The notes beneath the pieces are model-generated. The model was not told the DNA's origin and ran no database searches. It saw nothing but the letters and a program-made list of their open reading frames with translations. Made by a program: the position numbers and the translations under genes. From a virus: a stretch of DNA of 27,614 nt. This document shows positions 9,436 through 17,641 of this stretch, in pieces (within the stretch, counting starts at the first letter, position 1; every line of letters begins with the position of its first letter). Location: IMG/VR virus record IMGVR_UViG_3300036846_000142, positions 1-27,614 of that record. One strand, given 5' to 3'.

Positions 9436-10872
9436 TTACAGCGTCTGAGTGATCTGGCGCTTCACGATCTGGATGATAACCGCCTCGGCGAACGGTGCCA
9501 TCTTGACTCTGCAAACTGCGTGAAGCTCGTTGTTTGCAATTGTCGAGAGAGTATTCACATCGGGGCCTGTATCGACAGCAAACGCCTGTGCGGGTGTATC
9601 ACCGAAGAATTCACCAGCACTGTAATGAAGCATGAGCTGACCAACTAGAGCATCGTCGAATGCGTTGATCGTACTTCCGTTCTGGCCGTCGATCATATCG
9701 AACATGAAGTTCTCGCCCACGAGATTCAACTCAGCAGCCAGATCAATGAAAAGCCGCGCATTCCCGAAATCAACCCAGGAAGGATCACTCGCTGCATTTG
9801 TGAGTGAACGCCATCCGTAGTTCCTGATACCGCCATACAGTCTGCGGATGATATTCACGCTACCAGCGTTGAGCGCGGTTCTAACCGCATCCGTGAAATC
9901 AGGCTGAGTCAAGTCAGTCACGAATGATGCCTGACCCAAGTTACCTGCGGCAGGCATGTTAGCTCCGTAAGCAGGATCATTACCGGCAATCATGCCAGCG
10001 ATGTATGCACACGGAGGAATTGCTCTCACCGTTCCAACTGTAACACCTGGAATGATAACCCATGGTGAGAACGCCGCACCCATTCGACTCACTGAATCAG
10101 CAGCACTTGACAGAAGTGTTGCTTGCGTGGGCGAATCAGGTAGATCAGCGAGATACACCCTGTTATTCGCTTCCGCGTGAGTCTTGAGTTGGTTGTGAGC
10201 CACCGAGCTTGTCCTACCAGGCTCAGAAACCTGACCCGGCCCGAGACTTGGTGAAAACAAAGCAAGTGCAACGGCCCATTCGTTATCAGTGATAGTCGCC
10301 CTTTGATCGTTACCAGCAGACATCGCGGCAGGCGCGACGTTCGCCGGGTTATTTGCACTTGCGCCAAGCGTGATTCTGATGTAGTTACTGTACTGACTCC
10401 AAGAAACAGCCGCTCCCTGAGTTAGCAGATCGCTAGACTGTTCAAGAACGACGTTGTTGATATCGGTTACCTGGATTTGGAATGAGCCGCTTGCACCACC
10501 GGCAACCACACCAACCTTGTATTGGTTCGACCATGCACCAGGCCCGAAAGCTGTAGCAACCAAGCTGATAGCGGCACCCGCGTCATTCAAGTTAAGGAAT
10601 CCGCTTGTAGCTCCTGGGCCAACCACTCTTCCGATGTAGACATTTTGTCCACCCTCGCGGAAGAAAGTTTCTACAGCATCACTCAGTACGCTGTAAGACT
10701 GTCTTGCACCGTACACGGTATTGAACTGAGTGAGACTCTGCATCAGCATAGCTACGTTTGCAGGCCCACGATCCGTAGTTCCTGTCGCAAACCAAGTACC
10801 AGTGTCAACCGAAATTGAGACTGGTGTAGCTACATCTAGCAGACTTACGAGTACACCTGGTCTACCCGGCAT
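9436..10872 (-). CDS. Tail sheath protein
   Basis: A 478-aa contractile sheath subunit. The N-terminus PGRPGVLVSLLDVATPV and the segment GTWFATGTTDRGPANVAML are typical of the sheath N-terminal domain. QSYSVLSDAVETFFREGGQN followed by VYIGRVVGPGA is a recognisable sheath motif. The C-terminal region (NYGWRSLTNAASDPSWVDFG; ARLFIDLAAELN) corresponds to the conserved C-terminal sheath domain used for inter-subunit contacts. The ATG is coupled to the preceding stop (TAATG) and has a strong AGAGGAGG upstream. Size fits the family (about 380-500 aa for compact sheaths). Its presence defines the phage as a myovirus. Confidence 0.96.
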   Translation of the reverse strand: MPGRPGVLVSLLDVATPVSISVDTGTWFATGTTDRGPANVAMLMQSLTQFNTVYGARQSYSVLSDAVETFFREGGQNVYIGRVVGPGATSGFLNLNDAGAAISLVATAFGPGAWSNQYKVGVVAGGASGSFQIQVTDINNVVLEQSSDLLTQGAAVSWSQYSNYIRITLGASANNPANVAPAAMSAGNDQRATITDNEWAVALALFSPSLGPGQVSEPGRTSSVAHNQLKTHAEANNRVYLADLPDSPTQATLLSSAADSVSRMGAAFSPWVIIPGVTVGTVRAIPPCAYIAGMIAGNDPAYGANMPAAGNLGQASFVTDLTQPDFTDAVRTALNAGSVNIIRRLYGGIRNYGWRSLTNAASDPSWVDFGNARLFIDLAAELNLVGENFMFDMIDGQNGSTINAFDDALVGQLMLHYSAGEFFGDTPAQAFAVDTGPDVNTLSTIANNELHAVCRVKMAPFAEAVIIQIVKRQITQTL

Positions 10873-11150
10873 TAGGTCTTAACCTCCTCTCCAACCGTGC
10901 TAGTTGTATTTGCAGGCTCAACTTCAGGTTGAGGTGCGTTCTCAGTTTCGAGCACGACACCTGTGGCATCGATGAGATTACCAGAAAGCTCCTCGTTACC
11001 AGCAGCAGCCAAATCTTCGTCAGTCATGTCGATGTAGTCTCCTGGCGCAACCCAGGGACAAGTGCCATCTGCCTTGAAGATTTCGTGTGCGTGATTACCG
11101 ACGAACCTGTACTTCGTGGGAGTCACTGATTTTGCTTTAGTGTCTGCCAT
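10872..11150 (-). CDS. Small acidic protein upstream of sheath
   Basis: A 92-aa protein of unassigned function with a very strong ribosome site (AGGAGGTGA) ahead of the ATG at 11150. It has TKYRFVGNHAHEIF, then a VAPGDYIDMTDEDLAAAGNE motif, and an acidic Pro/Thr-rich tail. The APGD...DL.AAG motif recurs in two small head-region proteins (17628-17984 and, more weakly, 17998-18384), suggesting a shared small domain. In related tails a small protein often precedes the sheath gene. Its stop overlaps the sheath start (TAATG), so the two are probably translated together. Confidence 0.7.
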   Translation of the reverse strand: MADTKAKSVTPTKYRFVGNHAHEIFKADGTCPWVAPGDYIDMTDEDLAAAGNEELSGNLIDATGVVLETENAPQPEVEPANTTSTVGEEVKT

Positions 11151-11162
11151 TTATTTCACCTC

Positions 11163-11828
11163 CTAGCTGTCTGGCAATTGATCGATTTCGATGATAACCT
11201 CTTCGACCTCTGGGTAATCGGGCGGGGCCGTGATAATCGGAGTATCCGGGCCAGCCCACTGATTCATGATATCTTGGATATCCACGCTAAACCAGAGGCT
11301 TGCGGCCTTATACAATTGATGCTGATTCGTGATAGGCAGATTGACGTATGTTTCTTCGATCGGATAGATTTCCCGAATCCCATAGATTTCTCCGCCAAGA
11401 TCAGCTTGCTGTGCAAGCATGGCTCTCACCGCAGCACCGTAACCCTTGACACGCAGATTTGCTGACTGTTCATCTTTTGCGCCAGTGGCTACGCCGACTC
11501 CTAATCTCCAGACCACTCGATATGATCCATCACCAGTTTTTACTGGTGGACTCATCCAACCAGGGGATATCACTACAACCTTGGGAATCTTCTCTCCCGG
11601 CTCAGCCTCGAAACTATTGCGAGTCGTGTAATTCTCTGGGTGTGGGAAAAGATTTTTTGACACTCCCAACTGACGAGCAATCTCTGCGAGATATGTCGGG
11701 AACCATTTCTGTAGCGTAGCTGTCACGGCTTCCTCGATTTGCGAAGCAGACAGCATCCTCCCGAAAACAGCACTAATGGTGCCGGTTGCGCCAGTTGTCG
11801 GTATTACTGGTGGGACTACGTTAGTCAC
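11163..11828 (-). CDS. Neck / tail terminator-like protein (tentative)
   Basis: A 221-aa protein starting at GTG 11828 with only a weak upstream purine run. It lies after the gpG-like gene and before the sheath cluster, where tail terminator or gp37-like neck proteins occur. Features: IEEAVTATLQKWFPTYLAEI near the N-terminus, a central KVVVISPGWMS and YRVVWRLGVGVATG, and LRVKGYGAAVRAMLAQQADL. This alternation of helices around a beta core fits tail terminator folds (U/gpR-like). The C-terminus is Pro/Glu-rich and acidic. Function is inferred from location and predicted secondary structure only. Confidence 0.6.
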   Translation of the reverse strand: MTNVVPPVIPTTGATGTISAVFGRMLSASQIEEAVTATLQKWFPTYLAEIARQLGVSKNLFPHPENYTTRNSFEAEPGEKIPKVVVISPGWMSPPVKTGDGSYRVVWRLGVGVATGAKDEQSANLRVKGYGAAVRAMLAQQADLGGEIYGIREIYPIEETYVNLPITNQHQLYKAASLWFSVDIQDIMNQWAGPDTPIITAPPDYPEVEEVIIEIDQLPDS

Positions 11829-11852
11829 AAGTAATCGCCCCGCTACGTCGCC

Positions 11853-12362
11853 CTAGAACGGAATGCTTTCATCGTGGAAGCCTGTTCTATCGAAAGGCTG
11901 CAAAATATGAGTGGCAATCATATCGCGCCAATTCTGTTCGTCCTTCTCACGAAACTTGAGAAACGGACGTGCAGGAATTTCATGCACAAGATTCTCGGAG
12001 CCATATTGATGCACGAAGGCCCAGGGTCTATCAGTACCAAACTCAAATCCTACTGGACTCTCATCTATGGTTAGAACTTGATGCTCTGCACCGGGAACTG
12101 TGAGAGATTCAATCAGCTGTCCGGTATCGATGAGAATCGCCGAATGGCCTTTTTTCTCAATTGTACTCGGAGCCAGACGTTTCCACGATCCGCCACCTCT
12201 ACGACCTTCACTGATAAAGACTTGGTTTACAATTTCCATCATATCTAGGGCTATTTCATACTTGACCGGCCCAAGATCCACAGCCCTCTTACCGCTATCG
12301 ACCATACGGTCAGCCACGATCTTTGGCGTCCCATAGTCCGTTATGTGGAGAACCATTGCCAT
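11853..12362 (-). CDS. Virion morphogenesis / tail completion protein (Mu gpG-like)
   Basis: A 169-aa protein with the pattern of the Mu gpG / P2 gpS tail-completion family. It has SWKRLAPSTIEKKGHSAILI, then DTGQLIESLTV (the W.pl...T...K...iL..tG.l..S motif), PWAFVHQYGS, and IPARPFLKF near the C-terminus. Such proteins complete or stabilise the head-tail interface. The start at 12362 lies 8 nt after the preceding stop; a second in-frame ATG two codons later is an alternative. It sits in the expected order between the connector and the terminator-like gene. Confidence 0.87.
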   Translation of the reverse strand: MAMVLHITDYGTPKIVADRMVDSGKRAVDLGPVKYEIALDMMEIVNQVFISEGRRGGGSWKRLAPSTIEKKGHSAILIDTGQLIESLTVPGAEHQVLTIDESPVGFEFGTDRPWAFVHQYGSENLVHEIPARPFLKFREKDEQNWRDMIATHILQPFDRTGFHDESIPF

Positions 12363-12370
12363 GTAATCAC

Positions 12371-13102
12371 CTAGAGAATCATACTGAGGGTGAATGCTCT
12401 ATCTGTGTCATCCACCGGGAAGAAGTCTACAGCTTCAAGATCATCTACCGAGGGGCCTGGGGTTGTACCCACGCCACCCTCGATAACCATAGTTCCTTCA
12501 ACGATAGCCTGTAGCATGGCAATTGCTTGATCGTACAACCGCTGTGCGAAGTTTTGATTATCGATAATCAGCGACGTTCTAGCTGAAAGCTGAAAGTAAA
12601 GACTAGCGGCAATCAGCATCGAGGCTATCTCACGAATAGTGTCAGGCGTCGTGGTGGGAGTCTGCCATGACATCAGTGTTACCTGATCGACTACTCGACT
12701 GAGATACGCTCGAACGATGCGAGCCGCTGAGACTTGAATCAAATCTGTGTTATCCGCAGTAGCCTCGATAACATCGCCGTCCAGGTGAGCATTAACATCA
12801 TCAAGCGTCGCCATAATCTCGATAGGCGCTGCGTTGAATACTGGCTCTGTCTGCTCGACGTTTCCATCTTCATCGACAAGATCAACCCGATACCAACCGA
12901 TGCCGACATCGAGAGTCGCCTTTTCAGTGGTAAAGTAGAGAGGCTCAGGATCAGCGGGATCAATCGCAAGAACTGCGATAGCCTGCGAATCAATCAGATT
13001 CCACGGCCCCATATCAGAGGTGGACTCGTTGATCTTTAGCTGATTCCAGTGCTTTCCATCGTATCTCGGAATCAGCTCATAGTTTCTAAACGATACGATC
13101 AT
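12371..13102 (-). CDS. Head-tail connector protein (gp6/DUF1320-like) with N-terminal extension
   Basis: A 243-aa protein. Residues ~95-200 look like a head-tail adaptor: IMATLDDVNAHLDGDVIEAT, then RIVRAYLSRVVDQ and REIASMLIAASLYFQLSAR, an all-helical pattern known from gp6/gp15-type and Mu gp36-type connectors. The N-terminal ~95 residues are beta-rich (YFTTEKATLDVGIGWYRVDL and VDEDGNVEQTEPVF) and resemble an Ig-like or fibronectin-like extension, which is not standard. The start overlaps the stop of the 1161-aa repeat gene (ATGA), so translation is probably coupled. The connector would join the portal ring to the neck. Confidence 0.75.
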   Translation of the reverse strand: MIVSFRNYELIPRYDGKHWNQLKINESTSDMGPWNLIDSQAIAVLAIDPADPEPLYFTTEKATLDVGIGWYRVDLVDEDGNVEQTEPVFNAAPIEIMATLDDVNAHLDGDVIEATADNTDLIQVSAARIVRAYLSRVVDQVTLMSWQTPTTTPDTIREIASMLIAASLYFQLSARTSLIIDNQNFAQRLYDQAIAMLQAIVEGTMVIEGGVGTTPGPSVDDLEAVDFFPVDDTDRAFTLSMIL

Positions 13103-16100
13103 CTGATCCTCCCTGTTGCCCTCGGTACTATCCGTCCACGAGTCGTGTGAATTGCTTTACCCGCACCTACCACATAAATGTCGCCGCGTGTCATATGTAC
13201 GATCTTACCCGGTTTACCAGTAAGGAGTCCGGCGATCTTAGCAACCCCATCATCATAACCTGTGAAGAAATCGGCCCCCCGCTCAAAAACCCGCACAGCA
13301 GACGAATCGAACGTAATGACGATATCGAGTGAACCGAGTACGATGTGATAAACAACCGCCTCATTGACGACACCATTCTGATCGATGGTTGCCTGAGCAA
13401 ACTGGTAGCTGACGGTTTCTGTCGTTGTACTATTGGCATCGAGTCCAACCTTGCTTGTGCCAATGCTACCGATTTCACTGATGAACGTGCTACCACCGTC
13501 AGAGATAATCTGTGCGACAAGTGCAAATGCCTCAACTGTACTAGTGTTCGTGTCACCAATCGTAACAAGGATCGAAGCCGTTGTTTCGGCTGTAGCACTG
13601 TTTGCGTCGGTGGTGGTGACTGTGGCATTTGTGTTGGTCGCCGTTTCTGCTGTGCTGCCGTTACTATCAGTAAACGTGATCGGCGCTACAAGCAGAGATA
13701 TTTCAGTGACCGTGCTATTTGTGTCACTAGCGGCGACCTGATTGAATGTCGCGTTACTACCCGCTTCTGTCGTTGTCCCGTTTGCATCGGTACCCGTGAC
13801 AATCGTCTTGGGCGTAGAAGTTTCAGTTAAACCATTGGCGTCACTAATTATGATTGACGCTACAAAAACACTAGCTTCGACTGGTACACCGTCTGTGTCT
13901 GAGCTGATTGGTTTTGCAACAATCGCAGGAGCTTCGGTTGTTGCTCCACTCGTATCAGCCGACTGTGGATTGAATGTGGGAACTCCCGCTGTTTCAGTTA
14001 CAGTTCCGCTTGTGTCAGTTGCGGGAATTGGAGTACCTGTTCCAATCGAAGCGGTATCTGCGATAGTTCCTACATCCGATGTTTGAGCGATCCCAACGGT
14101 AGAAGTGGCTTCAGTTGTAGTTCCATATACGTCGGTAGCTATTAGATTTGTAACGATTACCGATGCTGTTTCGGTCGTTACACCATTCGTGTCAGGCGTT
14201 AACTGGTTAAACGCGAAAGCTGCTGTCTCAGTTGTTGTGCTATTTACATCAATCAGAGCGGGTTTATTAATTAATGAAAGCGTTTCAGTTGTTGCACCGT
14301 CTACATCACTACTACCAATCTGAGAAGTAAGCGGGGCTGATTCAGTAAGAACACCATCGACATCAATACCATTCAATTTTGCGACAGACGTTGCAACATC
14401 AGTTGTTGTTCCGTTGACATCTGTAGCTGAAATAGGTGTCGAGGTTACGAACCATTTGTTCCGCAGGTAACTTTCGGCTTGTTGACGCTCCGTATCAGTG
14501 AGCACACGATTGTAGATCAGGACTTCGGCAACCTCGCAATCACTCGTCTCAGTTCCGGGAGATACATCGTAACCGCTCAATCCGAATGTTCCACCCAAAT
14601 CCTGCGAGCCACTACCACCATTTGTCAGAAATGTTCCATCCGAAAACATTCGCACTGGATTCGTGCCAGTTTTATCGAATGAATACAGTTTCCAATCAGT
14701 AGTTACAGGAGGACAACTCGTTGGTTGTCCAGCAGCCCACGCACCATCAAACAGACAATCCTGCTGACCAGTCCACCAGCCAAACAGTAGGTTCTCCGGG
14801 AAAACAGCAGCGCCAATTCGTTGTGCATTTGCACCCGTCGAAGTCATGTGTGCTACGTACAACAACGTGAACGGAGACGATGCACCCGTACCATTCAATC
14901 GTATAGCGCCCTGACCAGCTAGGAAACGCACAACACCTTTTCCTTGCAATCCAGGCGTCACATATGTCGGCGACGGGGTTCCAAGCACAGTTCCCGGTAC
15001 AGCAGCATTCGCTAGATTCGTCCATGAGCTTACGCTTGCCCCGTTACCTAATCCAAGTTGAGAAGCGTCAAGCCAAACTGCCAACCCCGTTACCGGAATT
15101 AGTGCAGCTGACTCGGTAACTGTTCCATTCGTATCGCTCGCTGAAATAGGAGTAGCTGCACCGCTGACACTGGCACTCTCGGTCGTTGTGCTATTTACAT
15201 CTGTGTTTGAAACTTTAGCAACGCTAGTTGTTGCTTCGGTAGTAGCACCACTTGGATCACCTATAGCGGAGATAGCGGTTGTCAGATTTTCAACCGACGA
15301 TCCGCTATCCGTTCCCGAAACGAGTGTCGATGCTACAATACTTCCACTTTCAGTTGTCGTGCTATTGGCATCGGTATCTGAAATTGGTGTATTAACGGTA
15401 GGCGTGAAAGTAGGAGTTGCAAGACGACTACCACCAGCTGCTTGTCCGGTGCGAATCTGAACATCTGAGTTGTTACTGCCTCCCGCCGTTGTAATTTCCC
15501 AAGCAAGAGCAAAGAACAGATACTCGTTGTTGAGTGTGATCGGTGTACCGGGATTCCAGGTGATAACGGAAGTCACGTCAGCCGTAGTTGAAAGAGCAGC
15601 ACTCGTCGATCCAACTATAATGGCACTCGTCAGTTCAGTGTAAGGGCCTGAAAACGCACTTGTGGACTTGAATACACGCATACGCATTCGGCCCGCCTGT
15701 GCTGATGCCGTGGTCGCCCTGACAGCAAACGTGAATACCCACGGTGCAGCCGCAAACGTGCCGTTCAGAGATGCAGGTATTTCAAACGAATCGTTGCCCA
15801 GAGCCGTAGCAGGTACAGGCGTTGTACTGAAAGTGCCCGAACCAAGCTTGGTTCCTACTGCGTATTGCGACATGTTCGTAGACGCAACTTTTGCAACCGT
15901 CCAGCCGTCTGCACGAGTCGCTGCCGTCTGGTCTACGCCGTCAGCGAGTGCGGCGCCACCGCCACCACTTATCACCCCGGTGGTGACCGTATAAGTCTTG
16001 GGCGATGCAATTCCACCGCCAACATCGTCGAGCCGTGTTGCTGTGCTTGTGCTCGAAATGAAGATGCCAATATATCCACTCGTCCAAGTGGTATCTGTAA

Positions 16101-16584
16101 TTGTTCCACCGACCGCCGAGAAGTTGACAGCCGCCGCAGCCTTATACTGAATTTGATGAACACCTGCGGCAGTAACAGAGACACCAAATGCATCTCCTGC
16201 CGCTAATGCCTGTGTCACCGCAAGGATGGTTGTGAATGAACCGCCCGCCGTGTACTTCGCGATCCGAAGCTCGGTTGTGCTAACGTTGTAATACAGGCGA
16301 TAGCCGTTGGGCGTAGCTGTGCCGTAGTTGGTGACGAAATATTCAACACCAGCATTACCACCAGTAGCCGCATATGTACAAAATGCCTCGATTGGCCCAG
16401 TCAGTGAACCGAGCAATGTGTTGACAGCATCGCCAGAAGCAGTAGTCGCCGTCAGTCCGATTGCATTGCTAATAATGGACGGACTGATATCTGTCGAGAA
16501 CGTTGGTGCAGACCAATCAGAACCAAGCGACGACGCATTTGCCCGGTTGGCATTCTCGAATACTGCTGTACTAGGAAATGCCAT
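13099..16584 (-). CDS. Large Thr-rich repeat protein with LamG-like domain (virion surface/fibre, inferred)
   Basis: A 1161-aa protein. Residues 1-195 resemble a LamG/concanavalin-like sandwich (NGYRLYYNVSTTELRIAKY; TWTSGYIGIFISS). Residues ~196-400 are another beta-rich domain with WEITTAGGSNNSDVQIRTGQ. Five ~20-residue repeats of the form DxNGTTTExA follow (~403-500). A second LamG-like domain (~500-715) has LAVWLDASQLG and ends EVAEVLIYNRVLTDTERQQA. About 19 more repeats follow (~720-1086). The last ~80 residues include a doubled HxTRGxI motif and end very basic. No signal peptide. It sits between head genes and connectors, an odd place for an adhesin-like protein. Likely an exposed virion decoration or fibre binding carbohydrates. 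The ribosome site is weak. Protein boundaries are sure; the role is inferred. Confidence 0.85.
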   Translation of the reverse strand: MAFPSTAVFENANRANASSLGSDWSAPTFSTDISPSIISNAIGLTATTASGDAVNTLLGSLTGPIEAFCTYAATGGNAGVEYFVTNYGTATPNGYRLYYNVSTTELRIAKYTAGGSFTTILAVTQALAAGDAFGVSVTAAGVHQIQYKAAAAVNFSAVGGTITDTTWTSGYIGIFISSTSTATRLDDVGGGIASPKTYTVTTGVISGGGGAALADGVDQTAATRADGWTVAKVASTNMSQYAVGTKLGSGTFSTTPVPATALGNDSFEIPASLNGTFAAAPWVFTFAVRATTASAQAGRMRMRVFKSTSAFSGPYTELTSAIIVGSTSAALSTTADVTSVITWNPGTPITLNNEYLFFALAWEITTAGGSNNSDVQIRTGQAAGGSRLATPTFTPTVNTPISDTDANSTTTESGSIVASTLVSGTDSGSSVENLTTAISAIGDPSGATTEATTSVAKVSNTDVNSTTTESASVSGAATPISASDTNGTVTESAALIPVTGLAVWLDASQLGLGNGASVSSWTNLANAAVPGTVLGTPSPTYVTPGLQGKGVVRFLAGQGAIRLNGTGASSPFTLLYVAHMTSTGANAQRIGAAVFPENLLFGWWTGQQDCLFDGAWAAGQPTSCPPVTTDWKLYSFDKTGTNPVRMFSDGTFLTNGGSGSQDLGGTFGLSGYDVSPGTETSDCEVAEVLIYNRVLTDTERQQAESYLRNKWFVTSTPISATDVNGTTTDVATSVAKLNGIDVDGVLTESAPLTSQIGSSDVDGATTETLSLINKPALIDVNSTTTETAAFAFNQLTPDTNGVTTETASVIVTNLIATDVYGTTTEATSTVGIAQTSDVGTIADTASIGTGTPIPATDTSGTVTETAGVPTFNPQSADTSGATTEAPAIVAKPISSDTDGVPVEASVFVASIIISDANGLTETSTPKTIVTGTDANGTTTEAGSNATFNQVAASDTNSTVTEISLLVAPITFTDSNGSTAETATNTNATVTTTDANSATAETTASILVTIGDTNTSTVEAFALVAQIISDGGSTFISEIGSIGTSKVGLDANSTTTETVSYQFAQATIDQNGVVNEAVVYHIVLGSLDIVITFDSSAVRVFERGADFFTGYDDGVAKIAGLLTGKPGKIVHMTRGDIYVVGAGKAIHTTRGRIVPRATGRIR
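13327..14427 (-). repeat. DxNGTTTE protein repeats, second block (about 19 copies)
   Basis: About nineteen tandem units of roughly 18-21 residues after the LamG-like domain, e.g. DVNGTTTDVAT, DVDGATTETLS, DTNGVTTETAS, DTSGTVTETAG, DANGTTTEAGS, DQNGVVNEAVV. Consensus D-x-(N/S/D)-G-x-T-T-E-(T/A)-(A/S), then 8-10 mostly hydrophobic residues. One unit (DGGSTFISEIGS) is degenerate and one is a residue short. Copies differ a good deal at the DNA level, so they are not recent duplications. Confidence 0.88.
15088..15378 (-). repeat. DxNGTTTE protein repeats, first block (about 5 copies)
   Basis: About five tandem ~17-22-residue units between the second beta domain and the LamG-like domain: DANSTTTESGS, DSGSSVENLTT, DPSGATTEATT, DVNSTTTESAS, DTNGTVTESAA. 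Each ends in a hydrophobic stretch, predicting short beta strands. The second copy is degenerate. Confidence 0.85.
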
Positions 16585-16591
16585 TAATTCA

Positions 16592-16882
16592 TCAGCTCAC
16601 ACGCTCGAATTTGTAAGAGCAACCAGGTTTGTCAGTGATTTGACCAGGATGCGTAGGCCACACGTTACAGCCATTCAAATAGTACGAGTGTTGGCGGTCG
16701 GTACATTGGAATTGATTGTTTGGCAGCAATGCCAACAATGGACACGCACCAACAATCGGCGGTTCACCCATTTCACCTTGGAATGGATCACCCCAACAAC
16801 ATTGTCCACAACGACAACATTCACCCGTACGGATGAATATGCCATCTTCGTAAGTGAAAATTTCGGTTTCAGTTGTTGGCAT
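16592..16882 (-). CDS. Cys-rich YkgJ/UPF0153-like putative metal-binding protein
   Basis: A 96-aa protein with nine cysteines (22, 23, 25, 28, 29, 47, 60, 72, 88). The cluster ECCRCGQCC followed by CPLL, a later C, then GCNVWPTHPGQI and GCSYKFE matches the layout of the YkgJ (UPF0153) family. That family is described as Zn- or Fe-chelating, with unclear function. I know no standard role in phage assembly. The ATG lies one base after the T-tract of a strong terminator and has no Shine-Dalgarno sequence. No other in-frame ATG/GTG/TTG precedes the Cys cluster, so the start is forced. The stop is 7 nt before the 1161-aa gene. It could bind a metal or Fe-S cluster in a virion part, or modify a partner. 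Confidence 0.75.
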   Translation of the reverse strand: MPTTETEIFTYEDGIFIRTGECCRCGQCCWGDPFQGEMGEPPIVGACPLLALLPNNQFQCTDRQHSYYLNGCNVWPTHPGQITDKPGCSYKFERVS

Positions 16883-16883
16883 T

Positions 16884-16931
16884 AAAAAAGGTGGGGGATT
16901 AATCTTCCGGCGGGAAAGACTAATCCCCCAC
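16884..16931 (-). terminator. Rho-independent terminator
   Basis: A perfect 11-bp inverted repeat (16891-16901 with 16921-16931, GTGGGGGATTA/TAATCCCCCAC) is extended inside the loop by TCTT/AAGA pairing. On the minus strand it is followed by CC and then TTTTTT (16889-16884). It lies 6 nt after the stop of the 234-aa gene, so it ends the head-gene transcript. The T-tract exists only in the minus orientation. Confidence 0.92.
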
Positions 16932-16936
16932 GTCTG

Positions 16937-17641
16937 TCACGAGAAGGTTATCTGCGCGGTTAGCGTCCATGTTCCCGACGCCTTCGTCCCGAGGGCAGCT
17001 ACTTTACGGTTTAGGTTTGTTGTACCAGTTGTGAATCCACCACCAGATGCTACAGTTGCACTAGCTGCAATCGTCCACTCTGCCCAAACGTAGTTAGCCT
17101 CAGACGTAATGAAGTCTGATTGAAAACTTACCGTCTGATTTGAGCGCGATGGATAAGTTGCATTCATCGCTTTGTAGAAATGGTTCGATGCAGCTTGAAG
17201 ATCAGTCTGCGTAGCCGCTTCTGCTGTGCTACTATCGCCAACTCCTGTGAAAGCGTTGGCATTTGACCATGGGTTTGTGCTTGTCTGGTTTGTCAGAACA
17301 GTTGCAATCATGGTCATATCCTGCAACCGCTGAATACCCTCGTTCAACAGAAGGTTTCCAACGATTTCCTTGGTTATCTCAGCTTCACCCACAATCGCAC
17401 GTAGAACGAAGCTAGAGATTCCTTCCTTAATAGGCACAGGCTTCGGAACCAACACATGCCTGACTGGTTGGACTTGTGAAAAACGCGCCCCTTTCAGAAA
17501 AACCGGCACAGGAGCAAGTGGGCCTGGCATATGTGTGAATCCGCGACTATCAAGCTTCTTACGCGCGAAGTCTACAGCCTCTTCACTCCACTTTTCACAA
17601 ATCCATGTGGTTTGGTGGTTAGCTGTGTCAAGCACTTGCAT
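16937..17641 (-). CDS. Unrecognised 234-aa protein, last gene before the terminator
   Basis: Starts at ATG 17641 (a GTG one codon earlier is possible), overlapping the previous gene by 14 nt with GCGGGTG upstream. The N-terminal half has WICEKWSEEAVDFARKKLDS, then a Pro/Val-rich segment (MPGPLAPVPVFLKGARF) and helical sequence (IVGNLLLNEGIQRLQDMTMI). The C-terminal ~80 residues are beta-rich and Thr/Ala/Ser-rich: YVWAEWTIAASATVASGGG, then NRKVAALGTKASGTWTLTAQ. The LGTK...WTL ending is familiar from unnamed phage structural proteins. It probably belongs to the virion (head surface or a minor structural protein), but I cannot assign a family. Being just before the terminator, it closes the head transcript. 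Confidence 0.75.
   Translation of the reverse strand: MQVLDTANHQTTWICEKWSEEAVDFARKKLDSRGFTHMPGPLAPVPVFLKGARFSQVQPVRHVLVPKPVPIKEGISSFVLRAIVGEAEITKEIVGNLLLNEGIQRLQDMTMIATVLTNQTSTNPWSNANAFTGVGDSSTAEAATQTDLQAASNHFYKAMNATYPSRSNQTVSFQSDFITSEANYVWAEWTIAASATVASGGGFTTGTTNLNRKVAALGTKASGTWTLTAQITFS

Noticed and set aside
13433-14323. Val/Ser-rich plus-strand frames resembling membrane or repeat proteins
   Set aside because: They are the complement of the DxNGTTTE repeats in the 1161-aa gene and have no independent start signals.
13327-15378. CRISPR-like regularly spaced repeats
   Set aside because: Periodicity is at protein level within one reading frame; DNA copies are divergent, with no conserved direct repeat and unique spacers.
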